Made by a program: the position numbers and the translations under genes. Under the pieces are notes generated by a model, which did not search any database, had not been told where the DNA came from, and saw only the letters and a program-made list of their open reading frames with translations. 14,702 nucleotides of DNA from Bacteroidota bacterium (GTDB lineage: Bacteria > Bacteroidota > Bacteroidia > Chitinophagales > Chitinophagaceae): the NCBI GenBank assembly GCA_023427575.1, contig JAEZAY010000043.1:1-14702 (forward strand), read 5' to 3'. This document shows, in pieces, positions 7,586-14,346 of this stretch. Numbering within the stretch: position 1 is the first letter of the stretch; every line of letters begins with the position of its first letter.

Positions 7586-10500
7586 ATGCTACAAAGCATT
7601 ATCAGCTTTTCCGTAAGGAACAAGCTCATTGTTGCATTGTTTACCCTTGCATTGATTGTTTGGGGTGCCATTGAAGTTAGCCGTTTGCCTGTTGATGCAC
7701 TGCCCGATATTACCAGCAATCAGGTGCAGGTAATAACCGTATCGCCATCGCTGGCAGCGCCGGAAGTGGAGCGGCTTATCACGTTTCCAATCGAGCAGGC
7801 CAATGCTAATATCCCGGGTATCACCGAAATCCGCTCGATATCACGTTTTGGCTTATCGGTTGTATCCGTCGTTTTTGAAGATGATGTAGACCTTTATTGG
7901 GCCCGGCAGCAGGTGGGTGAACGGATTACAGCCGTCCGTGAACTGATTCCCGTATCGGCGGGCCGGCCTGAACTGGCCCCGGCAACTACGGGTTTAGGCG
8001 AAATTTATCAATATGTAATAAGACCTGAAAAAGGATATGAGGGTAAATATGATCTGACGGAATTAAGAACCATTCAGGATTGGATTGTACGGCGGCAACT
8101 GCTCGGAACTCCTGGTGTGGCTGATGTAAGCAGCTTTGGCGGATATCTGAAACAATATGAAGTGGCAGTAGTTCCCGATCGCCTGAAGAGCATGAATGTG
8201 TCGATCAGCGAATTGTTTGCCGCTCTCGAAAACAACAATCAGAATTCCGGCGGCGCATACATAGAAAAAGGTCCTTCGGTTTTATTTATCCGAACCGAAG
8301 GGCTGGCTGCCAGTCTGGATGATATCGAAAAGATTTTTATAAAACATACCGCCAGTGGAATTCCCGTTCATGTGGGCGATGTGGCAGAAGTTCGAATAGG
8401 CAATGCTGTTAGATATGGAGCCATGACTTACGGCAACCAGGGTGAAGTGGCGGGAGCAGTTGTACTGATGCTGAAGGGAGCCAATGCCTCGGATGTTATT
8501 AAAGAAATAAAAAAGCGTCTGGTCCAGATCGAAGCTTCACTGCCGGAAGGCGTTCGAATTGAATCTTTTCTCGACCGGACGAAAATGGTAGACCGCGCAA
8601 TCAGCACCGTAAAAAAGAACCTGCTGGAGGGCGCTCTGATCGTGGTTTTTATCCTGGTTTTATTTCTGGGAAACTTTCGGGCAGGCCTGATAGTGGCTTC
8701 GGTTATTCCCTTATCGATGCTGTTTGCTGTGATCATGATGAATATGTTCGGGGTTTCGGGGAACCTGATGAGTTTGGGTGCATTGGATTTTGGATTAATT
8801 GTAGACGGAGCCGTTATCATTGTGGAAGCGGTGGTGCACCGGCTTGCCTTCAGCAAGCTTTATGAAAACCGGCAGATGATTTCCCGTCCGCATATGGATG
8901 AGGAAGTGATCCAGTCTTCCGGAAAAATGATGCGATCGGCGGTTTTCGGGCAGATCATCATTCTGATCGTGTATCTTCCGATTCTTACCCTGACTGGCAT
9001 TGAAGGCAAAATGTTCAGGCCGATGGCGCAGGCAGTTGCTTTCGCACTGATCGGCGCATTCCTGCTATCGCTTACCTATGTTCCGATGATGTCGGCACTG
9101 GTATTGAGCCGAAAACTGAAGCATAAGCAAAATTTTTCCGACAGGCTGATGAACCGGATCCATTCCGGATTTGAGCCGATTTTACGCAAGGCGCTGGCCT
9201 TTCCGAAAATGGTTGTGGGCCTGGCAATTGCCGTTTTCATATCGGCCTTGCTTATTTTTTCAACGCTGGGCGGGGAATTTATTCCGGAACTGGAAGAAGG
9301 AGATTTTGCGGTAGATGCGAGGCTGATGACAGGCAGTTCGCTGGGCAGCACCGTAGAAGCTTCTTTAAAGGCAGCAACTATATTGCAGGAATTTCCGGAA
9401 GTGGAAAAGATTGTAACCCGGATCGGAGCCAGCGAAATACCCACCGATCCAATGCCGCTGGAAATGACCGATATTATTATTTCACTGAAGCCAAAGGATG
9501 AATGGACATCGGCGAAATCGTATGATGAACTGGCCGATAAGATGAGCCATTCGCTTCAGGAAATACCCGGACTCACCGCCGGCTTTCAATATCCCGTACA
9601 AATGCGTTTTAATGAACTGATCTCCGGAGCCAGACAGGACGTGGTTTGCAAGATCTTTGGGGAAGATCTTGATACCTTGTCGCGATACGCGCATAAGCTT
9701 CAGGCCCTGGTGCGGGAAGTGGAGGGCGCCACCGATGTGTATGTGGAATCGATCACCGGACTGCCGCAAATTGTAGTGAATTACAACCGCGCCGCTATTG
9801 CAAGGCATATGGTAAATATTGAAGACGTGAACCGCGTGATCCGGACGGCATTTGCAGGAGAATCGGCGGGGCTGATTTATGAAAACGAACGAAGGTTTGA
9901 TCTGGTGGTACGATTAAAGGGAGTATTACGTTCAGGCATAACCGATGTTGAAAAATTGCTTATTTCCACACCGGATGGATTACAGATTCCGCTTGATCAA
10001 CTTGCCGAGATTCGGATCAAAGACGGCCCGAACCAGATCCAGCGGGAAGATGCCAGGCGCCGCGTGGTAGTTGGTTTTAACGTCCGGGGTAAGGATGTGC
10101 AGTCGGTAGTGGAAGAACTGCAGCGAAAAGTAAATTCGGAGCTTGTTTTCCCGCCGGGATATTATGTTCAGTACGGAGGTCAGTTTGAAAATCTGAAACA
10201 GGCATCCGACCGGCTGATGATTGCGGTTCCTGCAGCTCTGTTGCTGATATTTATGATGTTGTACTTCGCATTCGGATCGGTACGATATGGAATCCTGATC
10301 TTTACCGCTATTCCACTTTCTGCAATAGGAGGCATCCTTGCTTTATGGATCAGAGACATGCCTTTCAGCATTTCGGCGGGGGTTGGATTTATCGCATTAT
10401 TCGGCGTGTCTGTACTGAACGGAATTGTTCTGATTGCCGAATTCAACCGGCTGAAACATCACAGCGCAAAATCAATCAAAGAAATTGTTATGGAAGGAAC

Positions 10501-11950
10501 AAAAACCCGTTTGAGACCGGTGCTGATGACAGCATCCGTGGCTTCGCTTGGATTTTTGCCCATGGCGCTGAGCCATGGCGCGGGAGCCGAAGTGCAACGC
10601 CCGCTGGCTTCCGTGGTTATCGGCGGATTGTTGACCGCCACTCTGCTTACCCTGCTGGTATTGCCGGTATTGTATTCCTGGATTGAAAGCATCCGGCTGA
10701 AGCCGAAAAAAGCAGTTCCCGTGATAGTACTGTTCCTGTTCGCAGGAAATTCTTTACAGGCCCAGGATTCAGTTCAAATTCCCATGAAGATTGAAGAGGT
10801 AATCAGGCTTGTTGAAAACAATAATCTGCAGTTAAAGAATACCGCTGCGGGCATTGATTATTTCAAACAACTGCAGGCATCTGTTTTCGATCCCCCTAAA
10901 ACGGAGTTAGGCATTGAGTATGGAAAAATAAACAGCTTTAACAATGACACGCGGGTTTATTTGAACCAGTCACTTGGCCTGCCCCAGGTATATAAAAGAA
11001 AAAAGCAACTCTACGCTTCGCAGGAGAATGCGGCTGTTGAATTGAATAATCTGAGAAAACGTGAGCTGGTTCGGGAAGCGAAAAGGACCTTTTTTTTAAT
11101 GGTAAATATGCTGGAAAGACAGAAGTTGCTCAATCGCATGGATTCTATCTACAGTCAGTTTTTATTCGCGGCCGATCTGAAATTTCGGACCGGTGAATCA
11201 AATCTGCTGGAGAAAACAAGTGCCGAACTGCAAATCGGCAGGCTGCGCTTACAGCAGCAGGAAATAAGCGATGATCTGGGGATCGCCCAACAGTATTTAA
11301 AACTGCTGATGAACAGTGATACAAGCGTTATCCCTGCATACAATTCACCTGTAAGAGCCCTGCCTGCTATTGCCGACACCAGCATCGCCGGGCAGCATCC
11401 GGCCTTATTGTACAGGGAAAGGCTGGTGGATCAGGCCGAAGCGGAAACCGACCTGGAAAGAAACAGTCTCAGTCCCGATTTTCATCTGGGCTATAGCAAT
11501 CAATCCATCGTCGGTTATCAATCGGTGAACGCTAATACGGAAAAGTATTTTCCATCATCACAAAGATTCAGCATGTATCAGCTCGGCATTGGGCTTCCAT
11601 TATTTAATGGGGCAGCACGATCGCGGATAAAGGCCGCCAGAGTACAGGAAGAAATTGCCCGGCGCGAAGTTGAAATTACCGGCCTTGCTTTAAAAAATGA
11701 ACTTCAGCGGCTGCGTTACGAGGTTTTGAAAAGTAAAAGAGAAGTGGATTATTATTCGGGGGCCGGTGCCAATCAGTCAACGCTTATTATAAACAACGCC
11801 TCTCAACTTGTCCGGAACGGGGATATGGGATATGTTGAATGGGTGATGCTGATGCAGAATGCGCTCGGAATTCAGATTGGCGCCCTGGATGCCGCTGCCG
11901 CTTATAATGAAACTACCATTGAACTGGAATGTTTAACAGGAAATGAATAA
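7586..11950 (+). CDS. CzcA/CusA-type heavy-metal RND pump fused to a TolC-like outer-membrane factor
   Basis: The protein has 1454 residues. Residues 1 to about 1037 are a full HME-RND proton antiporter of the inner membrane: TM1 near 12-31, then PVDALPDITSNQVQVIT, the proton-relay motif with D401, D407 and E414 (DFGLIVDGAVIIVE), two large periplasmic loops, and the last TM bundle ending LPVLYSWIES. QMRFNELISG (672-681) is CzcA-like, while M627 (PLEM) sits where CusA has a copper-binding Met. Residues 1060-1454 are a complete TolC/CusC-type outer-membrane factor. The junction RLKPKKA-VPVIVLFLFAGNSLQA-QDS looks like a signal peptide. Pump-TolC fusions of this size are, to my knowledge, recurrent in Bacteroidota, so a frameshift or assembly artefact is unlikely. 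The metal (Cu/Ag versus Zn/Co/Cd/Ni) cannot be decided. The stop overlaps the adaptor start. Confidence 0.94.
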   Translation: MLQSIISFSVRNKLIVALFTLALIVWGAIEVSRLPVDALPDITSNQVQVITVSPSLAAPEVERLITFPIEQANANIPGITEIRSISRFGLSVVSVVFEDDVDLYWARQQVGERITAVRELIPVSAGRPELAPATTGLGEIYQYVIRPEKGYEGKYDLTELRTIQDWIVRRQLLGTPGVADVSSFGGYLKQYEVAVVPDRLKSMNVSISELFAALENNNQNSGGAYIEKGPSVLFIRTEGLAASLDDIEKIFIKHTASGIPVHVGDVAEVRIGNAVRYGAMTYGNQGEVAGAVVLMLKGANASDVIKEIKKRLVQIEASLPEGVRIESFLDRTKMVDRAISTVKKNLLEGALIVVFILVLFLGNFRAGLIVASVIPLSMLFAVIMMNMFGVSGNLMSLGALDFGLIVDGAVIIVEAVVHRLAFSKLYENRQMISRPHMDEEVIQSSGKMMRSAVFGQIIILIVYLPILTLTGIEGKMFRPMAQAVAFALIGAFLLSLTYVPMMSALVLSRKLKHKQNFSDRLMNRIHSGFEPILRKALAFPKMVVGLAIAVFISALLIFSTLGGEFIPELEEGDFAVDARLMTGSSLGSTVEASLKAATILQEFPEVEKIVTRIGASEIPTDPMPLEMTDIIISLKPKDEWTSAKSYDELADKMSHSLQEIPGLTAGFQYPVQMRFNELISGARQDVVCKIFGEDLDTLSRYAHKLQALVREVEGATDVYVESITGLPQIVVNYNRAAIARHMVNIEDVNRVIRTAFAGESAGLIYENERRFDLVVRLKGVLRSGITDVEKLLISTPDGLQIPLDQLAEIRIKDGPNQIQREDARRRVVVGFNVRGKDVQSVVEELQRKVNSELVFPPGYYVQYGGQFENLKQASDRLMIAVPAALLLIFMMLYFAFGSVRYGILIFTAIPLSAIGGILALWIRDMPFSISAGVGFIALFGVSVLNGIVLIAEFNRLKHHSAKSIKEIVMEGTKTRLRPVLMTASVASLGFLPMALSHGAGAEVQRPLASVVIGGLLTATLLTLLVLPVLYSWIESIRLKPKKAVPVIVLFLFAGNSLQAQDSVQIPMKIEEVIRLVENNNLQLKNTAAGIDYFKQLQASVFDPPKTELGIEYGKINSFNNDTRVYLNQSLGLPQVYKRKKQLYASQENAAVELNNLRKRELVREAKRTFFLMVNMLERQKLLNRMDSIYSQFLFAADLKFRTGESNLLEKTSAELQIGRLRLQQQEISDDLGIAQQYLKLLMNSDTSVIPAYNSPVRALPAIADTSIAGQHPALLYRERLVDQAEAETDLERNSLSPDFHLGYSNQSIVGYQSVNANTEKYFPSSQRFSMYQLGIGLPLFNGAARSRIKAARVQEEIARREVEITGLALKNELQRLRYEVLKSKREVDYYSGAGANQSTLIINNASQLVRNGDMGYVEWVMLMQNALGIQIGALDAAAAYNETTIELECLTGNE

Positions 11951-13097
11951 TATGAAAACGTTTTATATATCATCTCTGGCCACAATTGCCTTAATTACTA
12001 TTCTTTTATCGTGCGGCGAAAAGAACCAGAATCCTGAAATGCCGGCAGAAGATACCACCCCCGGGCTGGTTATTTTAAATGCTGCTCAACTCCGCTCGGG
12101 TGGGATTGAAACGGGAACGGCTACCCGAAAAGTGATGGGCGGTGAATTGCATGTGAATGGATTGATTGACGTTCCGCCGCAAAACATAGTATCTGTCAGT
12201 TTTCCGATGGGCGGGTACCTTAAAAACACCAAATTGCTTCCGGGCATGCATGTTAATAAGGGAGAGGTGATTGGCCTGATTGAAGACCAGTCGCTGATCC
12301 AGTTGCAGCAGGACTATCTTGTTTCGGTGGCGCGTTTGTCTTTCCTTGAGCAGGATTACGAACGCCAGCGGATCTTGAATGAGAGCAAAGTAAATGCAGA
12401 TAAAGTACTGCAGCAGGTAAGTGCTGATTATACCAGTCAGAAGATTCTTGTAAAAGGCTACTTTGAAAAATTGAAATTGATCGGGATCGATCCGGCGCGG
12501 CTTAATGAATCGAACATATCACGTAGTGTGGTGATCCGGTCGCCGATTGACGGCTTTGTGTCCAGAGTGAATGTTAATATCGGAAAGTTTGTAAATCCCA
12601 CCGATGTTTTATTTGAGCTGATCAACCCCGACGATATGCATGCTGCCCTGACCGTTTTTGAAAGAGATATGAGCAAGATTAAAGCCGGGCAAAAAGTGAT
12701 GGTTCGTTTTGTAGACGACCCGGAGAAAGTGTATGAATGCGAAGTGATTCTTGTTACCCGGAATGTAAATGCCGATCGCAGTGGCATTGTGCATTGTCAT
12801 TTTGAACAGATGCCAAAAAACCTGTTGCCCGGAATGTTTATCAATGCAACGGTGCAGATTTCGAATCTGGAAACATTAAGTGTTCCGGAAGAGGCGGTGG
12901 TATTGTATTCGGATAAAAACTTTGTATTTGAAAGAAAAACCGATACCAGTTTCCAAATGCATGAAGTGCAGCCCGGCCTTCGTCAGAACGGTTTCGTTGA
13001 AATCGTTTCGGCTCCCATCGATCTGACGCAAAATCAGATCATAACCAAAAATGCCTATGCCGCCCTCGGAAAAATGATGAATACCGGGGATGAATAA
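11943..13097 (+). CDS. RND efflux periplasmic adaptor, lipoprotein (CusB/CzcB family)
   Basis: The 384-residue membrane-fusion protein links the RND pump to the outer-membrane factor across the periplasm. A signal sequence ends in the lipobox LLSC with C24 as the lipidated residue. Then come the first lipoyl half (NIVSVSFPMGGYLKNTKLLPGMHVNKGEVIGLIED), a helical hairpin (about 120-185), the second lipoyl half (IRSPIDGFVSRVNVNIGKFVNPTDVLFEL), a beta-barrel domain (AALTVFERDMSKIKAGQKVMVRF) and a membrane-proximal end with LLPGMFINATVQISNLETLSVPEEAVV. ATG 11943 overlaps the pump gene by 8 bp. ATG 11952 (MKTFYIS), one base after the pump stop, is an equally plausible start that keeps the whole signal sequence. 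No convincing terminator follows; only ACAAC/GTTGT at 13111-13123 could pair weakly. Confidence 0.93.
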   Translation: MNNMKTFYISSLATIALITILLSCGEKNQNPEMPAEDTTPGLVILNAAQLRSGGIETGTATRKVMGGELHVNGLIDVPPQNIVSVSFPMGGYLKNTKLLPGMHVNKGEVIGLIEDQSLIQLQQDYLVSVARLSFLEQDYERQRILNESKVNADKVLQQVSADYTSQKILVKGYFEKLKLIGIDPARLNESNISRSVVIRSPIDGFVSRVNVNIGKFVNPTDVLFELINPDDMHAALTVFERDMSKIKAGQKVMVRFVDDPEKVYECEVILVTRNVNADRSGIVHCHFEQMPKNLLPGMFINATVQISNLETLSVPEEAVVLYSDKNFVFERKTDTSFQMHEVQPGLRQNGFVEIVSAPIDLTQNQIITKNAYAALGKMMNTGDE

Positions 13098-13131
13098 GTG
13101 CATATCATTACAACATTGTTGTCCGGTAATG

Positions 13132-13212
13132 TGCAAATGTGGTTAATGTGCTAATGTGCCAATGTGGAAATGTGATAATTTGATAATGTGATAATTTGAT
13201 AATGCGCAAATC
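13132..13212 (+). repeat. Array of degenerate 8-bp units, array 1
   Basis: Ten consecutive units follow the pattern TGNNAATK, for example TGCTAATG, TGCCAATG, TGGAAATG and TGATAATT. All are 8 bp except TGGTTAATG at 13140-13148. The two N positions vary (CA, CT, CC, GA, AT). A period of 8 shifts frame at each unit, so the array is not coding. It lies directly beside copy C of the 66-bp repeat. Confidence 0.75.
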
Positions 13213-13217
13213 ATTGG

Positions 13218-13283
13218 TGTCCGGGTAAAATGTTTTCCCCCGGGCCTCGGAAAAAATCCGTTAAGAAAATTGAAACGGACGGC
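13218..13283 (-). repeat. Dispersed intergenic repeat, copy C
   Basis: Read on the minus strand, this is the same 66-bp core as 91-156, with 6 differences by eye and no gaps. It retains the CGGA/TCCG mini-hairpin, and the end nearest 13218 can also form a CCGGG/CCCGG stem. It is flanked by octamer arrays on both sides. Its orientation is opposite to copy A at the other end of the window. Confidence 0.8.
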
Positions 13284-13284
13284 A

Positions 13285-13348
13285 GGATAATGTGCTAATG
13301 TGCAAATGTGATAATGTGATAGTGTGATAGTGTGCAAATTTGCCAATT
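13285..13348 (+). repeat. Array of degenerate 8-bp units, array 2
   Basis: Eight units of exactly 8 bp run without interruption: GGATAATG, TGCTAATG, TGCAAATG, TGATAATG, two TGATAGTG, TGCAAATT and TGCCAATT. The array lies between copies C and D of the larger repeat, and its last unit overlaps the start of copy D. Confidence 0.75.
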
Positions 13349-13374
13349 GAAACGGACGGCGTAAAATAAAAACA
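13346..13374 (-). repeat. Dispersed intergenic repeat, copy D (partial)
   Basis: On the minus strand this reads TTTTTATTTTACGCCGTC followed by CGTTTCAATT, matching the lead and first bases of copy A (77-105). The remainder of the core is missing: the octamer array begins where it should continue. It is directly adjacent to the 22-bp repeat at 13375. Confidence 0.65.
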
Positions 13375-13396
13375 AGTCACAGCTAAAGAGTATAAC
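13375..13396 (+). repeat. 22-bp dispersed repeat, right copy
   Basis: This matches positions 1-22 in the same orientation with two differences. It is adjacent to repeat copy D, as the left copy is near copy A, although the spacing and relative orientation differ. Confidence 0.6.
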
Positions 13397-13408
13397 TGTC
13401 CGGATTTG

Positions 13409-13440
13409 AATTTGCACATTTGCACATTGGCACATTTGCA
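13409..13440 (-). repeat. Array of degenerate 8-bp units, array 3 (inverted)
   Basis: Four octamers read on the minus strand as TGCAAATG, TGCCAATG, TGCAAATG and TGCAAATT. They face arrays 1 and 2. Positions 13415-13436 are complementary to 13288-13309 at 21 of 22 positions, so a long stem or cruciform is possible. Confidence 0.7.
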
Positions 13441-13450
13441 CATTCCCTTA

Positions 13451-13490
13451 TGCCGGGAGTTTCAATTTTTAGGATTTAATCCGGAGCCCG
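13451..13490 (+). repeat. Dispersed intergenic repeat, copy E (partial, diverged)
   Basis: GCCGGGAGTTTCAATTTT followed by GGATTTAATCCGGAGCCCG parallels the first 42 bases of copy A with a small deletion. The hairpin position is kept as GGATT/AATCC. The rest of the 13098-13622 interval, outside the listed repeats and the hairpin at 13501, shows nothing I can identify. Confidence 0.5.
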
Positions 13491-13500
13491 ATTTTCTTGC

Positions 13501-13527
13501 TCCACTTTTTTTCTAAAAAAAAGTGGA
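13501..13527. terminator. Strong AT-rich hairpin, possible bidirectional terminator
   Basis: TCCACTTTTTTT (13501-13512) and AAAAAAAGTGGA (13516-13527) form a perfect 12-bp stem with a 3-base loop. It lies about 95 bp beyond the stop of the leftward lipocalin-like gene and about 400 bp beyond the rightward adaptor gene. The stem is AT-rich and there is no separate T tract, so termination activity is uncertain. Confidence 0.45.
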
Positions 13528-13622
13528 AGGGGTCATTTACAATGACTGCTCGTAACTTTTGTTAATACAGGGTTCAGGTAAATTGAACATTATTGCCGGA
13601 CACCACTGTATGCAGGATCTGC

Positions 13623-14084
13623 TTATTTTACCCGCAGATATTTTTCTATATTCAAGCGCTCAACACCTTCCGTTTCTATTTTTTCCAACCCTTTCTGGAT
13701 CAACGTATCGCCTGCAAAATTCAGAACAAATTCAAAATCATTTCCCTCCCAGTTTCGGTCACTGCAATATTCCAGACTTTCCGTATAGATACTGTCCTTC
13801 AGAATATAGGTTCCGCCGCCGGAACTATAGATAGCAGCACTGTCTTTTCCTTTATGTAAATCGTGATGCAAAAAAGCAAAATGCGTATCATTAATGATCT
13901 TAATAAAAGATCTGCCTTTACTATAATCGGTAGTAATAGTATCTCCATTTTCAATCAGGGTTCCACTCAGCAATTTCCAGGTGCCTGCAATTGCCAAACT
14001 TTCGGGGTTCTGAGTTTTTCCGGCATTTCTTTCTCAGGAAATAAAGAGGATCGCTGATACTAAAAAACAAAAGATTTTTTGCAT
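13623..14084 (-). pseudogene. Lipocalin-like lipoprotein gene with in-frame UGA at the lipobox cysteine
   Basis: From ATG 14084-14082 the frame reads a short basic N terminus and a hydrophobic stretch (MQKIFCFLVSAILFIS). It then hits UGA at codon 17 (14036-14034) and continues open for 136 codons to the TAA at 13625-13623. The downstream part has a lipocalin-like pattern: AIAGTWKLLSGTL at the start, FIKIINDTHFAFLHH, GGGTYILKDSIYTESLEYC, and DFEFVLNFAGDTLIQKG. UGA falls exactly where the lipobox needs Cys (UGU or UGC), one base away. The likely explanation is a nonsense mutation or a sequence error. A truncated product could start at the TTG at 13997, but it would lack a signal peptide. TATATTTC at 14187-14180 (minus strand) is a weak -7 candidate. 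The gene faces repeats on one side and a divergent receptor on the other. Confidence 0.7.
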
Positions 14085-14233
14085 GTAGCTGGTTTAAACA
14101 ACTTGGTTCATCAAGATAAAAACTGTTTTTGATTGAAGGATTATTTTCAGAAAGCTGACACATGATTTATCCGGTTTGGGAAATATAGACCGGCAGGATA
14201 ACCGGTTTTCAGATCCAAAAAAATCCAAAAATT

Positions 14234-14260
14234 ATTAGTCTACTAATTTGGTAGGATAAT
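14234..14260 (+). promoter_or_regulatory. 27-bp imperfect palindrome upstream of the second TonB receptor
   Basis: The site has symmetric blocks ATTA..CTAC.AA and TT.GTAG..TAAT around one central base; 10 of 13 base pairs are symmetric. It ends 5 bp before the -7 box at 14266, so a bound protein would cover the -33 region. The CTAC/GTAG core recalls Rrf2-family operators, but that is a tentative resemblance. ATTAGT-CT-ACTAAT (14234-14247) is an additional small palindrome nested in the left half. Confidence 0.55.
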
Positions 14261-14265
14261 AAAAA

Positions 14266-14273
14266 TACATTTG
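14266..14273 (+). promoter_or_regulatory. -7 promoter box of the second TonB receptor
   Basis: TACATTTG matches TAnnTTTG exactly and is identical to the -7 box of the metal operon at 4789. A TTTG at 14247-14250 is only 15 bp upstream, shorter than usual, so the -33 element is uncertain. The leader to the ATG at 14347 would be about 65 bases, with no structure I recognise. Confidence 0.6.
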
Positions 14274-14346
14274 CTTTGTCTCTGCAATTCAATTCATTGC
14301 CTGCCATTTAATTTAAAACCGACCATCATTTCTTTAAAAACTACAA

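Noticed and set aside
10691..10770. Pump-TolC join as a lost stop codon or assembly artefact
   Set aside because: The junction is a plausible designed segment and, as I recall, similar pump-TolC fusions recur in Bacteroidota.
11090..11097. Eight-T tract in the TolC part as a frameshift or slippage site
   Set aside because: The frame continues through TFFLM with normal TolC-like sequence on both sides, so nothing suggests recoding.
13132..13440. Possible CRISPR array
   Set aside because: Units are 8 bp and contiguous, with no unique spacers of 25-40 bp, and no cas genes are present.
13143..13443. Two leftward ORFs of 60-67 codons rich in His, Leu and Thr
   Set aside because: They are translations of the octamer arrays (an 8-residue period from three units), with no ribosome-binding or domain signal.
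13951..14163. 70-codon leftward ORF overlapping the lipocalin-like gene start
   Set aside because: It is out of frame with the signal peptide and lipocalin frame, and its tail is a shadow of that frame. No signal or domain is visible.
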